Shown here piece by piece: positions 1-7,291 of a stretch of DNA of 11,947 nt. Under the pieces are notes generated by a model. It was not told where the DNA came from. It was given only the letters and a program-made list of their open reading frames with translations, and searched no databases. How positions within the stretch are numbered: the first letter of the stretch is position 1; each line of letters begins with the position of its first letter. The stretch comes from CAWAPS01 sp963783945 (lineage in GTDB: Bacteria; Actinomycetota; Acidimicrobiia; Acidimicrobiales; Palsa-688), in NCBI GenBank assembly GCA_963783945.1, contig CAWAPS010000008.1, forward strand, positions 1 to 11,947. The letters run 5' to 3'. Both the position numbers and the translations under genes were made by a program.

Positions 1-1580
1 TGATGGATCCACTACGCACATCGCCGGCAGCGAAGATTCCCGGCCGGCTCGTCTCCAGGAACAGCCGCCGCGACTTTGTCGACGGGCGAGGGGAAAGCCC
101 TCCCCGGTGAGGACGAAGCCGTGGCTGTCCAGCGCCAGCTGATTCTCCAGCCAGGCGGTATGGGGCTGCGCCCCGATGAAAACGAAGAGGGCCCGGGCAT
201 CAATACGCTGGCGGCGGCCGGTCTGGTTGTCCTCGACGACGACCTGTTCTTCGAGCACGTCATCGCCCAGCAGCTCCCGTATCTCGCTGTGCAGCATGAC
301 GTCAACAAACGCGTTCGCGCTCGATAGCGTCCACCAGGTAGCGAGACATGTCCTTCCGCCAGGTCGCCGCCGTGGATCAGGAGCCGGACCCGGGCGGCGT
401 GCTTGGCGACGAACAGGCTGGCTTGACCCGCCGAGTTACCGCCTCCGACGACGACAACCCGGTCACCCAGGCAATGGTTGGCTTCGAGCTGCGTGGCCGC
501 GTGTAATACACGCTGATCCCTTCGAAGCGTTCCAGGCGGGTCACCTCAAGCCTGCGGTAGCGGGCCCCGGCGGCGATCAGGACCGTGCGGCTCGACAGGG
601 TGGATCCGTCATCGAGCTCGACCAGGTGATAGCCATCTTGCTCCGCCAGCCGCACCGCGGTGGCCGGCACATCGATCTGGGCCCCGAACTTTCCGGCCTG
701 AATTACGGCCCGGTCGGCCAGTTCGCCGCCCGAGATCCCGGAAGGAAAGCCCAGGTAGTTTTCGATGCGGGGCGACGTCCCGGCCTGGCCGCCGGTCGCG
801 TACGGCGTCGAGGGTGATGGTAGCCAGCCCCTCGGACGCCGCGTAGACCGAGGCGGCCAGCCCGGCGGGCCCGGCCCCCACCACGACAAGGTCCCACCGG
901 GTCTCGGTCGAGGGGGCCACGTACAGCCCGATGACTTGAGCCAGCTCCGCGTTAGTCGGGTTGCGCAGGACGTGCTCGCCCCGCCAGATCACAACCGGAG
1001 TGTCCCCGGGCTCGATACCGAGCTGGCGAACAGCGACTCGGCGCCTGCGTCGGTTTCGAGGTCGATCCACGTGTGGGGGAGCCGGTTGCGGGCCGCGAAC
1101 TCCCGTAGACGCCGAGTGTCCGGCGAGAACCGGGAGCCGATGAGCTTGAAGCCGCTGCCCAGTCCGATCAGGATGGCGCGCCGCACCAGAAGGCCCCAGA
1201 TCAAGTCTCCGAGCACCGTGTCCTCGGCGACCAGGCTGCGCAGCGGTTCCGATGGGACGTCGAGCACCTCGCCTGCCTGGCGTACCTCCGCGGCCACAAA
1301 GGCGACCTCGCCGGTCAGGAGGTTGAGTTCACCGAGGAACCGGCCCCGGCCGTGCACGCCGATCACCCGGTCCGGGCCTTCCAGGATGGCGACCAGTCCT
1401 TCCAGGATGACGAAGAAGCCGCACCGCCGGTCGCCCTGCCGGTAGAGAACGTGCCTTGCTCGACCCGCCGCCGCCGTCCCAGGCGGGCCAGCGCCTCGAC
1501 CTGCTGTTCGCTGAGGGGGGATAGGCGCCGTACACATCCGGCGTCTCCGCCAACGGGCAGGAGTCTGCGGTGACGCTCAC
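1..1580 (-). pseudogene. cNMP-binding / glutaredoxin-like / thioredoxin-reductase-like fusion, frameshifted and cut by the window edge
   Basis: Starts at GTG 1580 behind a GGGAGGGG ribosome-binding site and leaves the window at the left edge with only about 20-30 residues missing. Read across frames, the order is: cyclic-nucleotide-binding domain (VLYRQGDRRCGFFVILEG, then GRFLGELNLLTGE), a glutaredoxin-like segment (GSGFKLIGSRFSPDT to TPVVIWRG), an FAD Rossmann motif (VVVGAGPAGLAASVYAASEG), TGGQAGTSPRIENYLGFP, an NADPH motif (VVVVGGGNSAGQASLFVAKH) and the C-terminal FAD motif PGIFAAGDVR. The usual thioredoxin-reductase CxxC is absent: that site reads VYYTATQLEA. The glutaredoxin-like site reads SPDT instead of CxxC. 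Such fusions are known in actinobacteria and probably pass NAD(P)H electrons to an unknown acceptor under cNMP control; that function is inferred. At least eight frameshifts (near 1515, 1455, 1035, 805, 495, 350, 310 and 80) break it. It lies downstream of the Hsp20 and TrxC genes on the same strand. Confidence 0.82.
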
Positions 1581-1704
1581 GCGTTAGCCCCTCCCGGTGA
1601 ATCGGCTGGGTCCTCGGCGCTGTATGTGGAGGTGCCGCCGCTGTCCCGGAGACGGTGGCGGGGAATGGTCGTCGGGCCGACACGGCTCCCGGAATCTGCG
1701 GTGG

Positions 1705-2183
1705 TCAAGTGCCGCCGGTCGCCTTCTCGCTCGTCGACTTCTCGCTGGCGTTGGCGGTGATGCTGGCGCCTTCACTGTTGCCATGTCTGATCGTCACCTT
1801 GCGGGGCTTGGCTTGCTCGGCAACCGGGATGGTGAGGGTCAGGACCCCGTCACGGTAGGTGGCGGCGATCTTCGCCGTGTCGAGGCTGTCACCCAAGAAC
1901 AGTTGCCTCGTGAACGTGCCATGGGGCCGCTCCGAGACGAGAACTTCGCTCCCGTCTTGTGGCTGCCACGCTCGCTCGGCCCGCACGGTCAGAACGTTCT
2001 TCTCCACCGTCAAGTCGATCGAGTCGGGATCACACCGGGTAGGTCGAAGTCGACAATGAATCGTTCATCCTCACGGTAGGCATCCATCGGCATAGCGAAC
2101 TGGCGAGATCCGCCTGACTGCTGGCGCCCGAACCATTGAGAAAGCGGGTCGGTCTCGCGGAACGGATCGAATCGCATGAGCAT
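1705..2183 (-). CDS. Small heat-shock protein, Hsp20/alpha-crystallin family (one frameshift)
   Basis: ATP-independent chaperone that holds unfolding proteins in the cytoplasm. The start is ATG 2183, with a second in-frame ATG at 2177, behind a GAGAGGA ribosome-binding site. The N-terminus begins MLMRFDPFRETDPLSQWFG and leads to MPMDAYREDERFIVDFDLPG. The alpha-crystallin domain then runs through SIDLTVEKNVLTVRAER, FTRQLFLGDSLDT and YRDGVLTLTIPVAEQAKPRK, the last holding the usual A-x-x-x-G-V-L-type motif and the IPV-like strand. The tail is Ser/Thr/Lys-rich. The frame breaks near 2032, where GTGATCCC should be GTGGATCCC to give the classic PGVDPDSIDL. Repaired length is about 160 residues, normal for the family. 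It lies 82 bp downstream of the TrxC gene and 124 bp upstream of the fusion reductase, so all three may share a transcript. No HspR (HAIR) or CIRCE operator was seen. Confidence 0.88.
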
Positions 2184-2265
2184 GATGCGGTTTCCTCTCG
2201 ACGAATGAGACCGATCGTCGCGCCCAGCGGCCAGGCCTACATCCCCTTGTCGCGTGGTCTTGACG

Positions 2266-2733
2266 CTAGGCGCGGGTAGCCCTCCCGGCTGCGTCGAGCG
2301 CGCCTTCGAGCCAGCTGCGCAGCGCGGGCTCGGGGGCCGCTCCGACCTGGCGCGCCAGTTCGTCCTTTCCCCTCATGAGCACCAGCGTCGGTATGCCCTG
2401 GACCGAGAATCGCCCGGCGACCACAGGAGCGTCGTCCACGTTGACCTTGACGAGCTTGATCCGGCCCCCCAGGTCGCGGGCCAGCGTCTCGAGCGCCGGG
2501 CTCACCATGCGACAGGGCCCGCACCAGGGCGCCCAGAGGTCGACCAGTACCGGTACAGACGATGTCTCCACGATTTCGGCAAAAGTGTCGTCGCCGCCGT
2601 CGGTGATCCAGGGCAGCGGTGCGCCGCAGTGGCCGCAACGGGGGGTACCGCTGCTAGCCACCGACGGCACGCGGTTCTTGCGTCCGCAATCGGGGCACGC
2701 CACGATGCTGACGGACTTGGCATTGACTGGCAT
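2266..2733 (-). CDS. trxC: Thioredoxin 2 with N-terminal zinc ribbon (TrxC-like)
   Basis: Cytoplasmic dithiol-disulfide oxidoreductase that reduces disulfides in client proteins and is normally recharged by a thioredoxin reductase. It is intact at 155 residues. A zinc-ribbon head has two CxxC knuckles (Cys13/Cys16 in CPDCGRKNRVP and Cys33/Cys36 in CGHCGAPLP). The thioredoxin fold follows, with VDLWAPWCGPCRM (Cys71/Cys74), the VNVDD strand-end and the cis-proline motif QGIPTL (Pro115). ATG 2733 is set by a perfect AGGAGG ribosome-binding site at 2741-2746. The head and length match TrxC (thioredoxin 2), a class linked to oxidative stress. It is the first gene of the minus-strand cluster; the reductase-like fusion downstream lacks CxxC and so is not an obvious partner. 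Confidence 0.93.
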   Translation of the reverse strand: MPVNAKSVSIVACPDCGRKNRVPSVASSGTPRCGHCGAPLPWITDGGDDTFAEIVETSSVPVLVDLWAPWCGPCRMVSPALETLARDLGGRIKLVKVNVDDAPVVAGRFSVQGIPTLVLMRGKDELARQVGAAPEPALRSWLEGALDAAGRATRA

Positions 2734-2911
2734 CCGATGGCCTCCTGAGCTGCTCGCCTAGGTATGATGATCGACCCTTCTCCAGCTCGGACCACGTGAT
2801 CGCGTAGCGTCGGCCCGGCTCTCTGGGGCGGGGCGCGCCAAGGATTTTTGCCGGCGACGACTACGCGGTCGGGTGAAGAGGGCGCGGCGCGGTGAAGCTC
2901 ATACTCCCACG
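2734..2911. promoter_or_regulatory. Divergent intergenic region between trxC and the HtrA-type protease
   Basis: These 178 bp separate two divergent stress genes and must hold both promoters. The minus side carries the strong trxC ribosome-binding site. The plus side has no clear ribosome-binding site before ATG 2912. A -10-like CATACT at 2900-2905 ends 6 bases before that ATG, which would give a nearly leaderless transcript. No convincing -35 box and no known stress operator (HAIR, CIRCE, DosR box) was seen. Confidence 0.35.
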
Positions 2912-3957
2912 ATGAAGCGAACACGTGTGCTCGAAGTGGGTTCCTTCCTGCTGGTCGCCGGCTCGAGCTCGGCGCCTGCGGGGGCCACTCATCGAGCAGG
3001 TTGGCGAGTGGCGCCAGCAGTTCGGGCCTCTCCCCGACTGACGCGGTCTCGTCCGTCCAGGCGGATTTCGTGACGGTCGTCAACAAGGTCCGCCCTTCGG
3101 TGGTGGAGATCACCACTTCGACCGGCCTGGGGTCGGGGGTTGTCTACGACGGCAACGGTGACATCGTGACCAACGATCACGTGGTCGGTACCGCCCGCAA
3201 CTTCCAGGTGAGCTTCGTCGATGGACGGGTGGCCACCGCGAGTCTGGTGGGGGCGTTCCCGCCTGATGATCTCGCCGTCATCCGGGTGCACGGGGTCACG
3301 GGGCTGCATCCCGCCGTCTTCGCCAACTCCAGCCAGCTGCAGGTCGGCGACATCGACCTGGCCATCGGTAACCCGCTCGGACTGGCCAGCTCGGTGACCG
3401 AGGGAATCGTAAGCTTCACCGGGCGGACGGTCGGCGAGGGTAACGGTGTCGTCCTGCCCGACACCATCCAGACCAGCGCCACCATCAACCCGGGCAACAG
3501 TGGTGGCGCTCTCGTCGACACCCAGGGCCGGGTCATCGGCATTCCCACCCTGGCCGCCACCGACCCCGAACTCGGCGGCTCGGCCGCCAACGGTATCGGC
3601 TTTGCCATCCCGTCGAACACCGTCGAGCTGGTAGCCCCGCAGCTGATCACGGCCGGACGAGTAGCCAACAGCGGCCGGGCCGCACTCGGCATCAGCGGCG
3701 CCACCGCCCTAGACCCGGCCGGAAACCCGGTCGGCGTCATCGTCGTCTCGGTCCAGCCGGGAGGCCCAGCCGCCCGAACCAGCATCAGCGGCGACGAGGT
3801 GATCACCATGATCAATGGACAGCCCACCCCCACGCTGTCGGCCCTGCAGGACATCCTGGCCAACCTGCGACCAGACGAGCGAGCCCCGCTGCGGATCCTG
3901 TTGCCCGACGGAAGCACCCGTCAGGTCACCGTCACCCTCGGAAGCCTCGGCGGGTGA
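2912..3957 (+). CDS. HtrA/DegP-like serine protease with PDZ domain, probable lipoprotein
   Basis: Extracytoplasmic protease of the trypsin-like S1C family that degrades or refolds damaged exported proteins. Counting from the in-frame TTG at 3001, the triad is His60 (TNDHVVG), Asp90 (PPDDLAVIRV) and Ser167 (TINPGNSGGALVD). A C-terminal PDZ domain runs from about residue 225 to 315 (ALGISG, VVSVQPGGPAA, GDEVITMINGQ, LRILLPDGSTRQVTVTLG). The main frame opens without a signal sequence. ATG 2912 in another frame encodes MKRTRVLEVGSFLLVAG, and restoring one G in the run GGCTCGAGCTC near 2965 joins it to ELGACGGHSSS, a lipobox with Cys as the +1 residue, followed by a Ser/Gly linker. The intended product is therefore likely a membrane-anchored lipoprotein of about 345 residues. 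The gene diverges from the trxC cluster. Confidence 0.9.
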
Positions 3958-3976
3958 GCGGCTGTCCAGCTCACCC
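3952..3976 (+). terminator. Hairpin overlapping the HtrA stop codon
   Basis: GGGTGAGC and GCTCACCC form a perfect 8-bp stem with a 9-base loop; the stop codon lies in the left arm. No T-tract follows, so termination is plausible but unproven. Confidence 0.5.
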
Positions 3977-4074
3977 CCGAGGCCTAATCGAATCACTCGA
4001 GTAGGTGTCCGTGACACCCGTTTGGAAGCCGAGAAACGCTGTATCTGCGGGTAGCGGACCTGAGGCCGTCAGCA

Positions 4075-4106
4075 GTTTGCTGGACGTGGTTTGGGTATAT
4101 ATACCC
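4075..4106 (+). promoter_or_regulatory. Candidate promoter with perfect 14-bp palindrome
   Basis: GGGTATATATACCC at 4093-4106 is a perfect palindrome with an eight-base alternating AT core in GC-rich DNA. TTTGCT at 4075-4080 and TATATA at 4098-4103 are 17 bp apart, so the palindrome would cover the -10 box of a promoter for the gene starting at 4159. A symmetric site there suits a dimeric repressor or activator. The regulator is unknown. Confidence 0.45.
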
Positions 4107-4158
4107 CACAGAGCCTCAGAGGCCTCACTACCAATGCGCTCACTTTCGGATCCCTCCT

Positions 4159-4545
4159 GTGTCCCACGACGGCATCGAATACCTGGATGTGCTGCCACTC
4201 TTGCGCGGCGCAATCACCACCTTCGCCGGCTCCGTTGAAAGCGCCGCGGTCGATCCGGATAATGGCGAGTACGTCAACATCACCCATCTGGTCCGACACC
4301 TCATTGGGCGCCTCGCCGCTGAGCGGACCGAGGATTTCCCCGCAGTGTTCGCGGTCGCCGAACGCGTGCTCGCCTACGGTGACCAGGAAGCGCAGAGCCT
4401 TATGGTGGCTGGGTTCTTCGATGACCTGCTCAACGTCGATGAGTACACCGACACCATCTGCCAGCCGTCTCATTTCGGCCCCTGGCTGGGACCGCGGGCA
4501 CGGCGCGTTCGCTCGGTCGCGTCAGTCCTCGGGATCGACCGTTAG
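4159..4545 (+). CDS. Hypothetical protein, 128 residues
   Basis: Intact frame with codon use like its neighbours. The start taken is GTG 4159; no clear ribosome-binding site precedes it, so the start is not certain. The product is acidic and probably cytoplasmic, with no signal peptide or membrane segment. The N-terminal half looks helical (LPLLRGAITTF, NITHLVRHLIGRLAAE). The C-terminal half has AVFAVAERVLAYGD, then QSLMVAGFFDDLLN and a closing FGPWLGPRARR. The GFFDDLLN plus PWLGPRAR pattern recalls small uncharacterised proteins of the DUF7674 type, but this is from memory and is weak. No function is proposed. A hairpin separates it from the protease gene upstream, and a palindromic promoter candidate lies just before it, so it is probably transcribed alone. 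Confidence 0.65.
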   Translation: MSHDGIEYLDVLPLLRGAITTFAGSVESAAVDPDNGEYVNITHLVRHLIGRLAAERTEDFPAVFAVAERVLAYGDQEAQSLMVAGFFDDLLNVDEYTDTICQPSHFGPWLGPRARRVRSVASVLGIDR

Positions 4546-4584
4546 CCGATCTCATCACCGTACACGAGGGGGGGCGAACGGTAG

Positions 4585-4713
4585 CCTCCGGGGGCAGGAG
4601 TTGAAGTCACGCCCAGCGACCTGTTCGACGATCAACTCGAATTGCTTTATGCCATCTCGGTAGAGATTGCCGCGTTGCGCGATCTCGACAGCCTCCCATC
4701 CGGATACAGATAA
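4585..4713 (+). pseudogene. Possible N-terminal remnant of a sensor kinase (GAF type)
   Basis: A short open stretch ending at TAA 4711 reads SDLFDDQLELLYAISVEIAA followed by LRDLDSLPSGYR. The QLELLYAISVEIAALRDL phrase resembles the helix that precedes GAF domains in bacterial sensor kinases. No start codon is in frame and nothing of the family follows. It may be chance or a decayed fragment. Confidence 0.22.
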
Positions 4714-5033
4714 GCGAGATCGTCATCACGCACGATCTCATGGGCCATGATCGGCCAACCCCTCATAAACGAGCCCTTGGTCACCAGATGGCGTCTCACA
4801 TGCCGAGTCTCCCGCAGCAACCCTGGGCATCCAACGACCTGACAACCCAAGCGCCTCCGGGAAAGTAAAGGCGGAACTAAACCAATGTCATCCTCGCACG
4901 TCCCCGGCCAGATCGCGAGGCCCCAACAGACTTTCTGCTCGCTCACCTAGGCCTTCCCGATCGGGGGTCGAGGTTGCAGGTCCACCACTGGGTAGGGTCA
5001 GGCGATTGACTCTGTGGTTCCTTTCACAGATCC
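4714..5033. other. Non-coding stretch before the transposase remnant
   Basis: No convincing gene. A 99-codon minus-strand frame (4647-4946) crosses it but has no ribosome-binding site or recognisable motif. A 6-bp inverted repeat (TCTGTG 5011-5016 and CACAGA 5025-5030, 8-base loop) sits just before the ATG at 5034 and could be part of an IS end or a small hairpin. Confidence 0.4.
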
Positions 5034-5120
5034 ATGGAGACCATCACCGTGACCCCAGCAGACATCATCTACCACCGGCGTCTGGGCGTGTTGGAGCACG
5101 CCGCCCGATGCCAGAACGGG
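5034..5120 (+). mobile_element. N-terminal fragment of an IS481/IS3-like transposase
   Basis: ATG 5034 opens METITVTPADIIYHRRLGVL, then EHAARCQNGSEACRT. This matches the helix-turn-helix head of IS481/IS3-type transposases, which usually continue into a FGISRTRYYEW-like motif. Here the match stops at SEACRT, and no DDE catalytic domain follows in any frame. Only about 30 residues remain, so the element is dead. The junction leads directly into an unrelated kinase-like remnant. The family call is from memory of such proteins and is moderately sure. Confidence 0.5.
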
Positions 5121-5139
5121 AGTGAGGCGTGCCGCACGG

Positions 5140-5532
5140 CTTCCCGAGGCGAACAAGCAGAACGAAGTCGTCTGTCAGAGCGCCAGCGGCTGCCGCCGGG
5201 CGATTCGCCACCGAGGGGTATGCGACCGTCTACGACGGAGTCATCGGCCCGTGGTTTATCCCGACGTTCGCCCAAGCGACCGGTCTCGACGGCCTCCAGT
5301 GCGTCGTCCTTCTGCCTGCCCTCGAGACCTGCGTAGCACGGGTCGCGACGCGACAGGGGCACGGCTTCACCGATGAAGCGGCGACCCGGAAGATGCACGA
5401 GGAGCTCGAGCCGAGGTCGACCGCCGTTACGTACTCGCCGATCTGTCTGATGACGTTGAGACCGTGGTCGGGGAGGTCCTCATGCGGGTCGCCGCTGCAC
5501 CGCTCAGGTATCCGCCGCAGGCGGTAGGGCGC
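5140..5532 (+). pseudogene. P-loop ATPase/kinase remnant lacking its nucleotide-binding N-terminus
   Basis: Read across frames it gives LPEANKQNEVV, AAAAGRFATEGYATVYDGVI, GPWFIPTFAQATGL, VVLLPALETCVARVATRQGH, GFTDEAATRKMHEELE and then AEVDRRYVLADLSDDVETVV. This is the middle and end of small AAA-type ATPases related to gluconate kinase or zeta toxin. The first 50 or so residues, with the Walker A motif GxxGxGK[ST], are missing and replaced by the transposase fragment upstream, so the product cannot bind ATP in the usual way. There are two frame changes. One near 5171 looks like an extra base. One at 5409 is repaired by restoring a G (GAGCCGAG to GAGGCCGAG). They cancel, so the original frame is recovered. 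The N-terminal loss is not a simple sequencing error. Confidence 0.55.
5512..5529 (+). repeat. GGCGGTAGGG hairpin repeat, copy 1
   Basis: CCGCCGCAGGCGGTAGGG holds a 5-bp stem (CCGCC/GGCGG, 3-base loop). It matches 17 of 18 bases with 6546-6563. An inverted partner CCTACCGCC lies at 5570-5578, pairing perfectly over 9 bases with GGCGGTAGG at 5520-5528. Confidence 0.5.
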
Positions 5533-5674
5533 CCCCAAACAATCCAGGGGACCTCAGGGCGGCCCGCCACCTACCGCCGGCTTGGTGACCCCCTTATCAA
5601 CTGCCGGTCCCCAACGGCTGCTTGCGGGTAAGCACCTCGGGAGCGCCACTTGCGCTGCAGGAGCGAGCGTCTTC

Positions 5675-6265
5675 TCATAGGCCGAGTTCGGGCCCGCGAG
5701 GGCGTGGTGAGGAATCGATGCCGAGATGGTGCTCGGCCTTACGGGTTGGCGAGTTTGTCTGCTCGAAGGTCTGCCGAACTCTCAAATCTCTGAGCGCCTG
5801 CTCGCGGATCGTCGCCGCCTGCTGTGCGAGTTCGGCCCACTCGGTGGGGCTGAGGCCGCCGGACTTGGCTTCTAGTAGGCGGTCGGCGACCGCTATCTCC
5901 CTGCGGACCCGGTCTGTCTGTCGACTCCACCCTGTTCGCAGGCTGACACCGTCGTTGCGGTCGAGGGCGGCTTCAATGAGTAGGGCCTGATGGCACCACA
6001 CGGCCCGACCAGCGGGCGATGCCGGCGGCTCGCCGAGACGCTTGACCAGATCAGGCGAGGGGTCCAAGGAGAGGGCGTGGACCCGCTGCGGGCGGGTGTG
6101 GTCGAGCCCGGCGTCGAACTGCGCGAGGGAGGTCTCGAGCTCCTTGCGTTCCGGGGCGCTGTCTTTGATCGCCCGCTGACGTTCCTGCTGATGACTGGAG
6201 ATGCGGGCAAGCTGCTCGCGCAGGTTGTGCTCCCGGGCGACGGCGCGTTCCAGGTCCGCGAACAT
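5675..6265 (-). pseudogene. C-terminal fragment resembling a MobF/TrwC-type relaxase
   Basis: The frame is open from ATG 6265 to TGA 5675 (196 residues). It starts with a charged coiled-coil-like region (FADLERAVAREHNLREQLAR, ERKELETSLAQFDAGLD). Then come DLVKRLGEPPASPAGRAVWC, HQALLIEAALDRNDGVS, DRVRREIAVADRLLEAKSGG, TEWAELAQQAATIREQALRD and the tail HHLGIDSSPRPRGPELGL. From memory, the AGRAVWC, ALDRNDGV and WAELAQQA blocks and the HHLGID tail occur at the C-terminal end of actinobacterial MobF relaxases, which nick and unwind DNA for conjugation. The relaxase domain and helicase motifs are absent. The same frame stays open upstream to 6718, but that part has no family signal and overlaps the toxin-antitoxin promoter. 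It is best read as a truncated relic of an integrative or conjugative element. Confidence 0.5.
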
Positions 6266-6601
6266 CGCCCCGGACCTCCCGGTCCGGCCCGCCCCAAAAC
6301 CCTTCCCAAGAAAGACCCGCGACCGACTTGACAAACCGTTCCATACGAGAATGGTCTGCGTCCCCAGCCGGATTGACCCCTTCGCCACCCAATTATCTCG
6401 ATGGAATCGACGGTGCGCTGCGAGGTTGGACTGACGCCACCATCGCCGAGCGAATCGCTTGCTACGACGCGACCCAGCCGCCGTCACCCCGGGCGGCGAT
6501 CTCCCCAAAGGAAGTTGGGGACACAGGGATACCGCCCAGGCCACCCCGCCGGAGGCGGTAGGGAGCCAGCAGAGCGTCAGGACCTCGGAGTGGCTATTGT
6601 C
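6266..6601. other. Intergenic stretch with hairpins upstream of the toxin-antitoxin pair
   Basis: No gene is supported here. It contains a perfect 7-bp hairpin, TCCCCAA-AGGAAG-TTGGGGA (6502-6521), and the second GGCGGTAGGG hairpin (6546-6563). Either could insulate the toxin-antitoxin promoter from upstream transcription. Confidence 0.45.
6546..6563 (+). repeat. GGCGGTAGGG hairpin repeat, copy 2
   Basis: CCGCCGGAGGCGGTAGGG forms CCGCC/GGCGG with loop GGA and differs from the copy at 5512-5529 at one base, in the loop. The two copies lie 1034 bp apart and bracket the relaxase remnant. Confidence 0.5.
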
Positions 6602-6625
6602 GTCAAGCTGACGTAGTATCGCGAC
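6602..6625 (+). promoter_or_regulatory. Toxin-antitoxin promoter with operator palindrome, probably leaderless
   Basis: GTCAAGCTGAC at 6602-6612 is a perfect inverted repeat (GTCA, 3-base centre, TGAC). It abuts a -10-like TAGTAT at 6614-6619, which ends 6 bases before ATG 6626. There is no ribosome-binding site, so a leaderless transcript is likely. The palindrome is well placed for autorepression by the Xre antitoxin, as known for Xre-RES systems. Confidence 0.5.
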
Positions 6626-7288
6626 ATGAGCCCGACATCGGTGGCTGTGGCAGATCTGGTCCCCCTGCTGGACCGGCTGAACGAGGCCACCAAGGCGTTG
6701 CGCCGGTCCAAGGATCATGTGCCCGACGAAGTGATCCGCTTGGTGGACAGCTTAGATACCGAACTGCGGGCCGACACACCGTTGGCCCTCTCCGCCGATC
6801 CGTATCAGGTGGCTCGGCTCTTCGGGGCCGCGCTCCGGGCTGAGAAGGCACTGCGCCGTCCTCTCCCGGAGGCTCAGCGCCGCGATCTACGGGTCCCGCT
6901 TGAAGTCGTACGTTCGGCCTTGGTGGACATCATCGAGGATCGACCGGTGGCCGCTGACGTCCCTGCCGTGACCGTGCTGCACGACCTGGTGAGCATGGTC
7001 AATGTTCCTCAGGATGATCTGGCCGCCGTGCTCGGGGTCGTGCCCCGGACCTTGCAACGCTGGCTGGTCCCGGGAGCAAAAGGGCCGTCGGGGGACGACG
7101 AGGCCAGGGTCCGGGTCGTGGCCCAGTTGGTTAATCAGCTTCGGCACTCCTTCACCGCTCCAGGAGTGATGAAGTGGTTCTGGCGCAAGCACCCGCGGCT
7201 GGGCGTGCCTCCTATCAAGTGGCTCGGCGATCCGCTGCACTATCCGGAGCTTCTGTCGGTGGCCCGAAGCAGCCGCTTTGCCCCGTGA
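6626..7288 (+). CDS. Xre/MbcA/ParS-type antitoxin (DUF2384 family)
   Basis: Antitoxin that binds and inhibits the RES toxin encoded next to it and usually represses their shared promoter. It has 220 residues and is intact. A helical N-terminal region (about 1-110) precedes a helix-turn-helix at about 126-148 (VNVPQDDLAAVLGVVPRTLQ). The C-terminal toxin-binding part (about 160-215) includes KWFWRKHPRLGVPPIKWLGD, the DUF2384-like end that occludes the toxin active site in this family. The length exceeds the common 130-160 residues, through the long N-terminal region also seen in some actinobacterial antitoxins. The stop at 7286-7288 is 3 bases from the toxin GTG, so translation is probably coupled. 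Codon use matches the surroundings. Confidence 0.85.
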   Translation: MSPTSVAVADLVPLLDRLNEATKALRRSKDHVPDEVIRLVDSLDTELRADTPLALSADPYQVARLFGAALRAEKALRRPLPEAQRRDLRVPLEVVRSALVDIIEDRPVAADVPAVTVLHDLVSMVNVPQDDLAAVLGVVPRTLQRWLVPGAKGPSGDDEARVRVVAQLVNQLRHSFTAPGVMKWFWRKHPRLGVPPIKWLGDPLHYPELLSVARSSRFAP

Positions 7289-7291
7289 CGC

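Noticed and set aside
3177..3917. Long minus-strand frame inside the protease gene
   Set aside because: It is a shadow of the HtrA coding frame; the plus frame has the full catalytic triad.
4647..4946. Minus-strand frame of 99 residues
   Set aside because: It has no ribosome-binding site, no recognisable motif and composition unlike a known family; it overlaps the short remnant on the other strand.
6328..6360. TTGACA at 6328-6333 as a promoter
   Set aside because: No -10 box at the right spacing follows and no gene begins there.
6266..6718. Upstream extension of the relaxase-like frame on the minus strand
   Set aside because: The frame stays open but shows no family signal and runs under the toxin-antitoxin promoter and the antitoxin start, so it is probably chance in GC-rich DNA.
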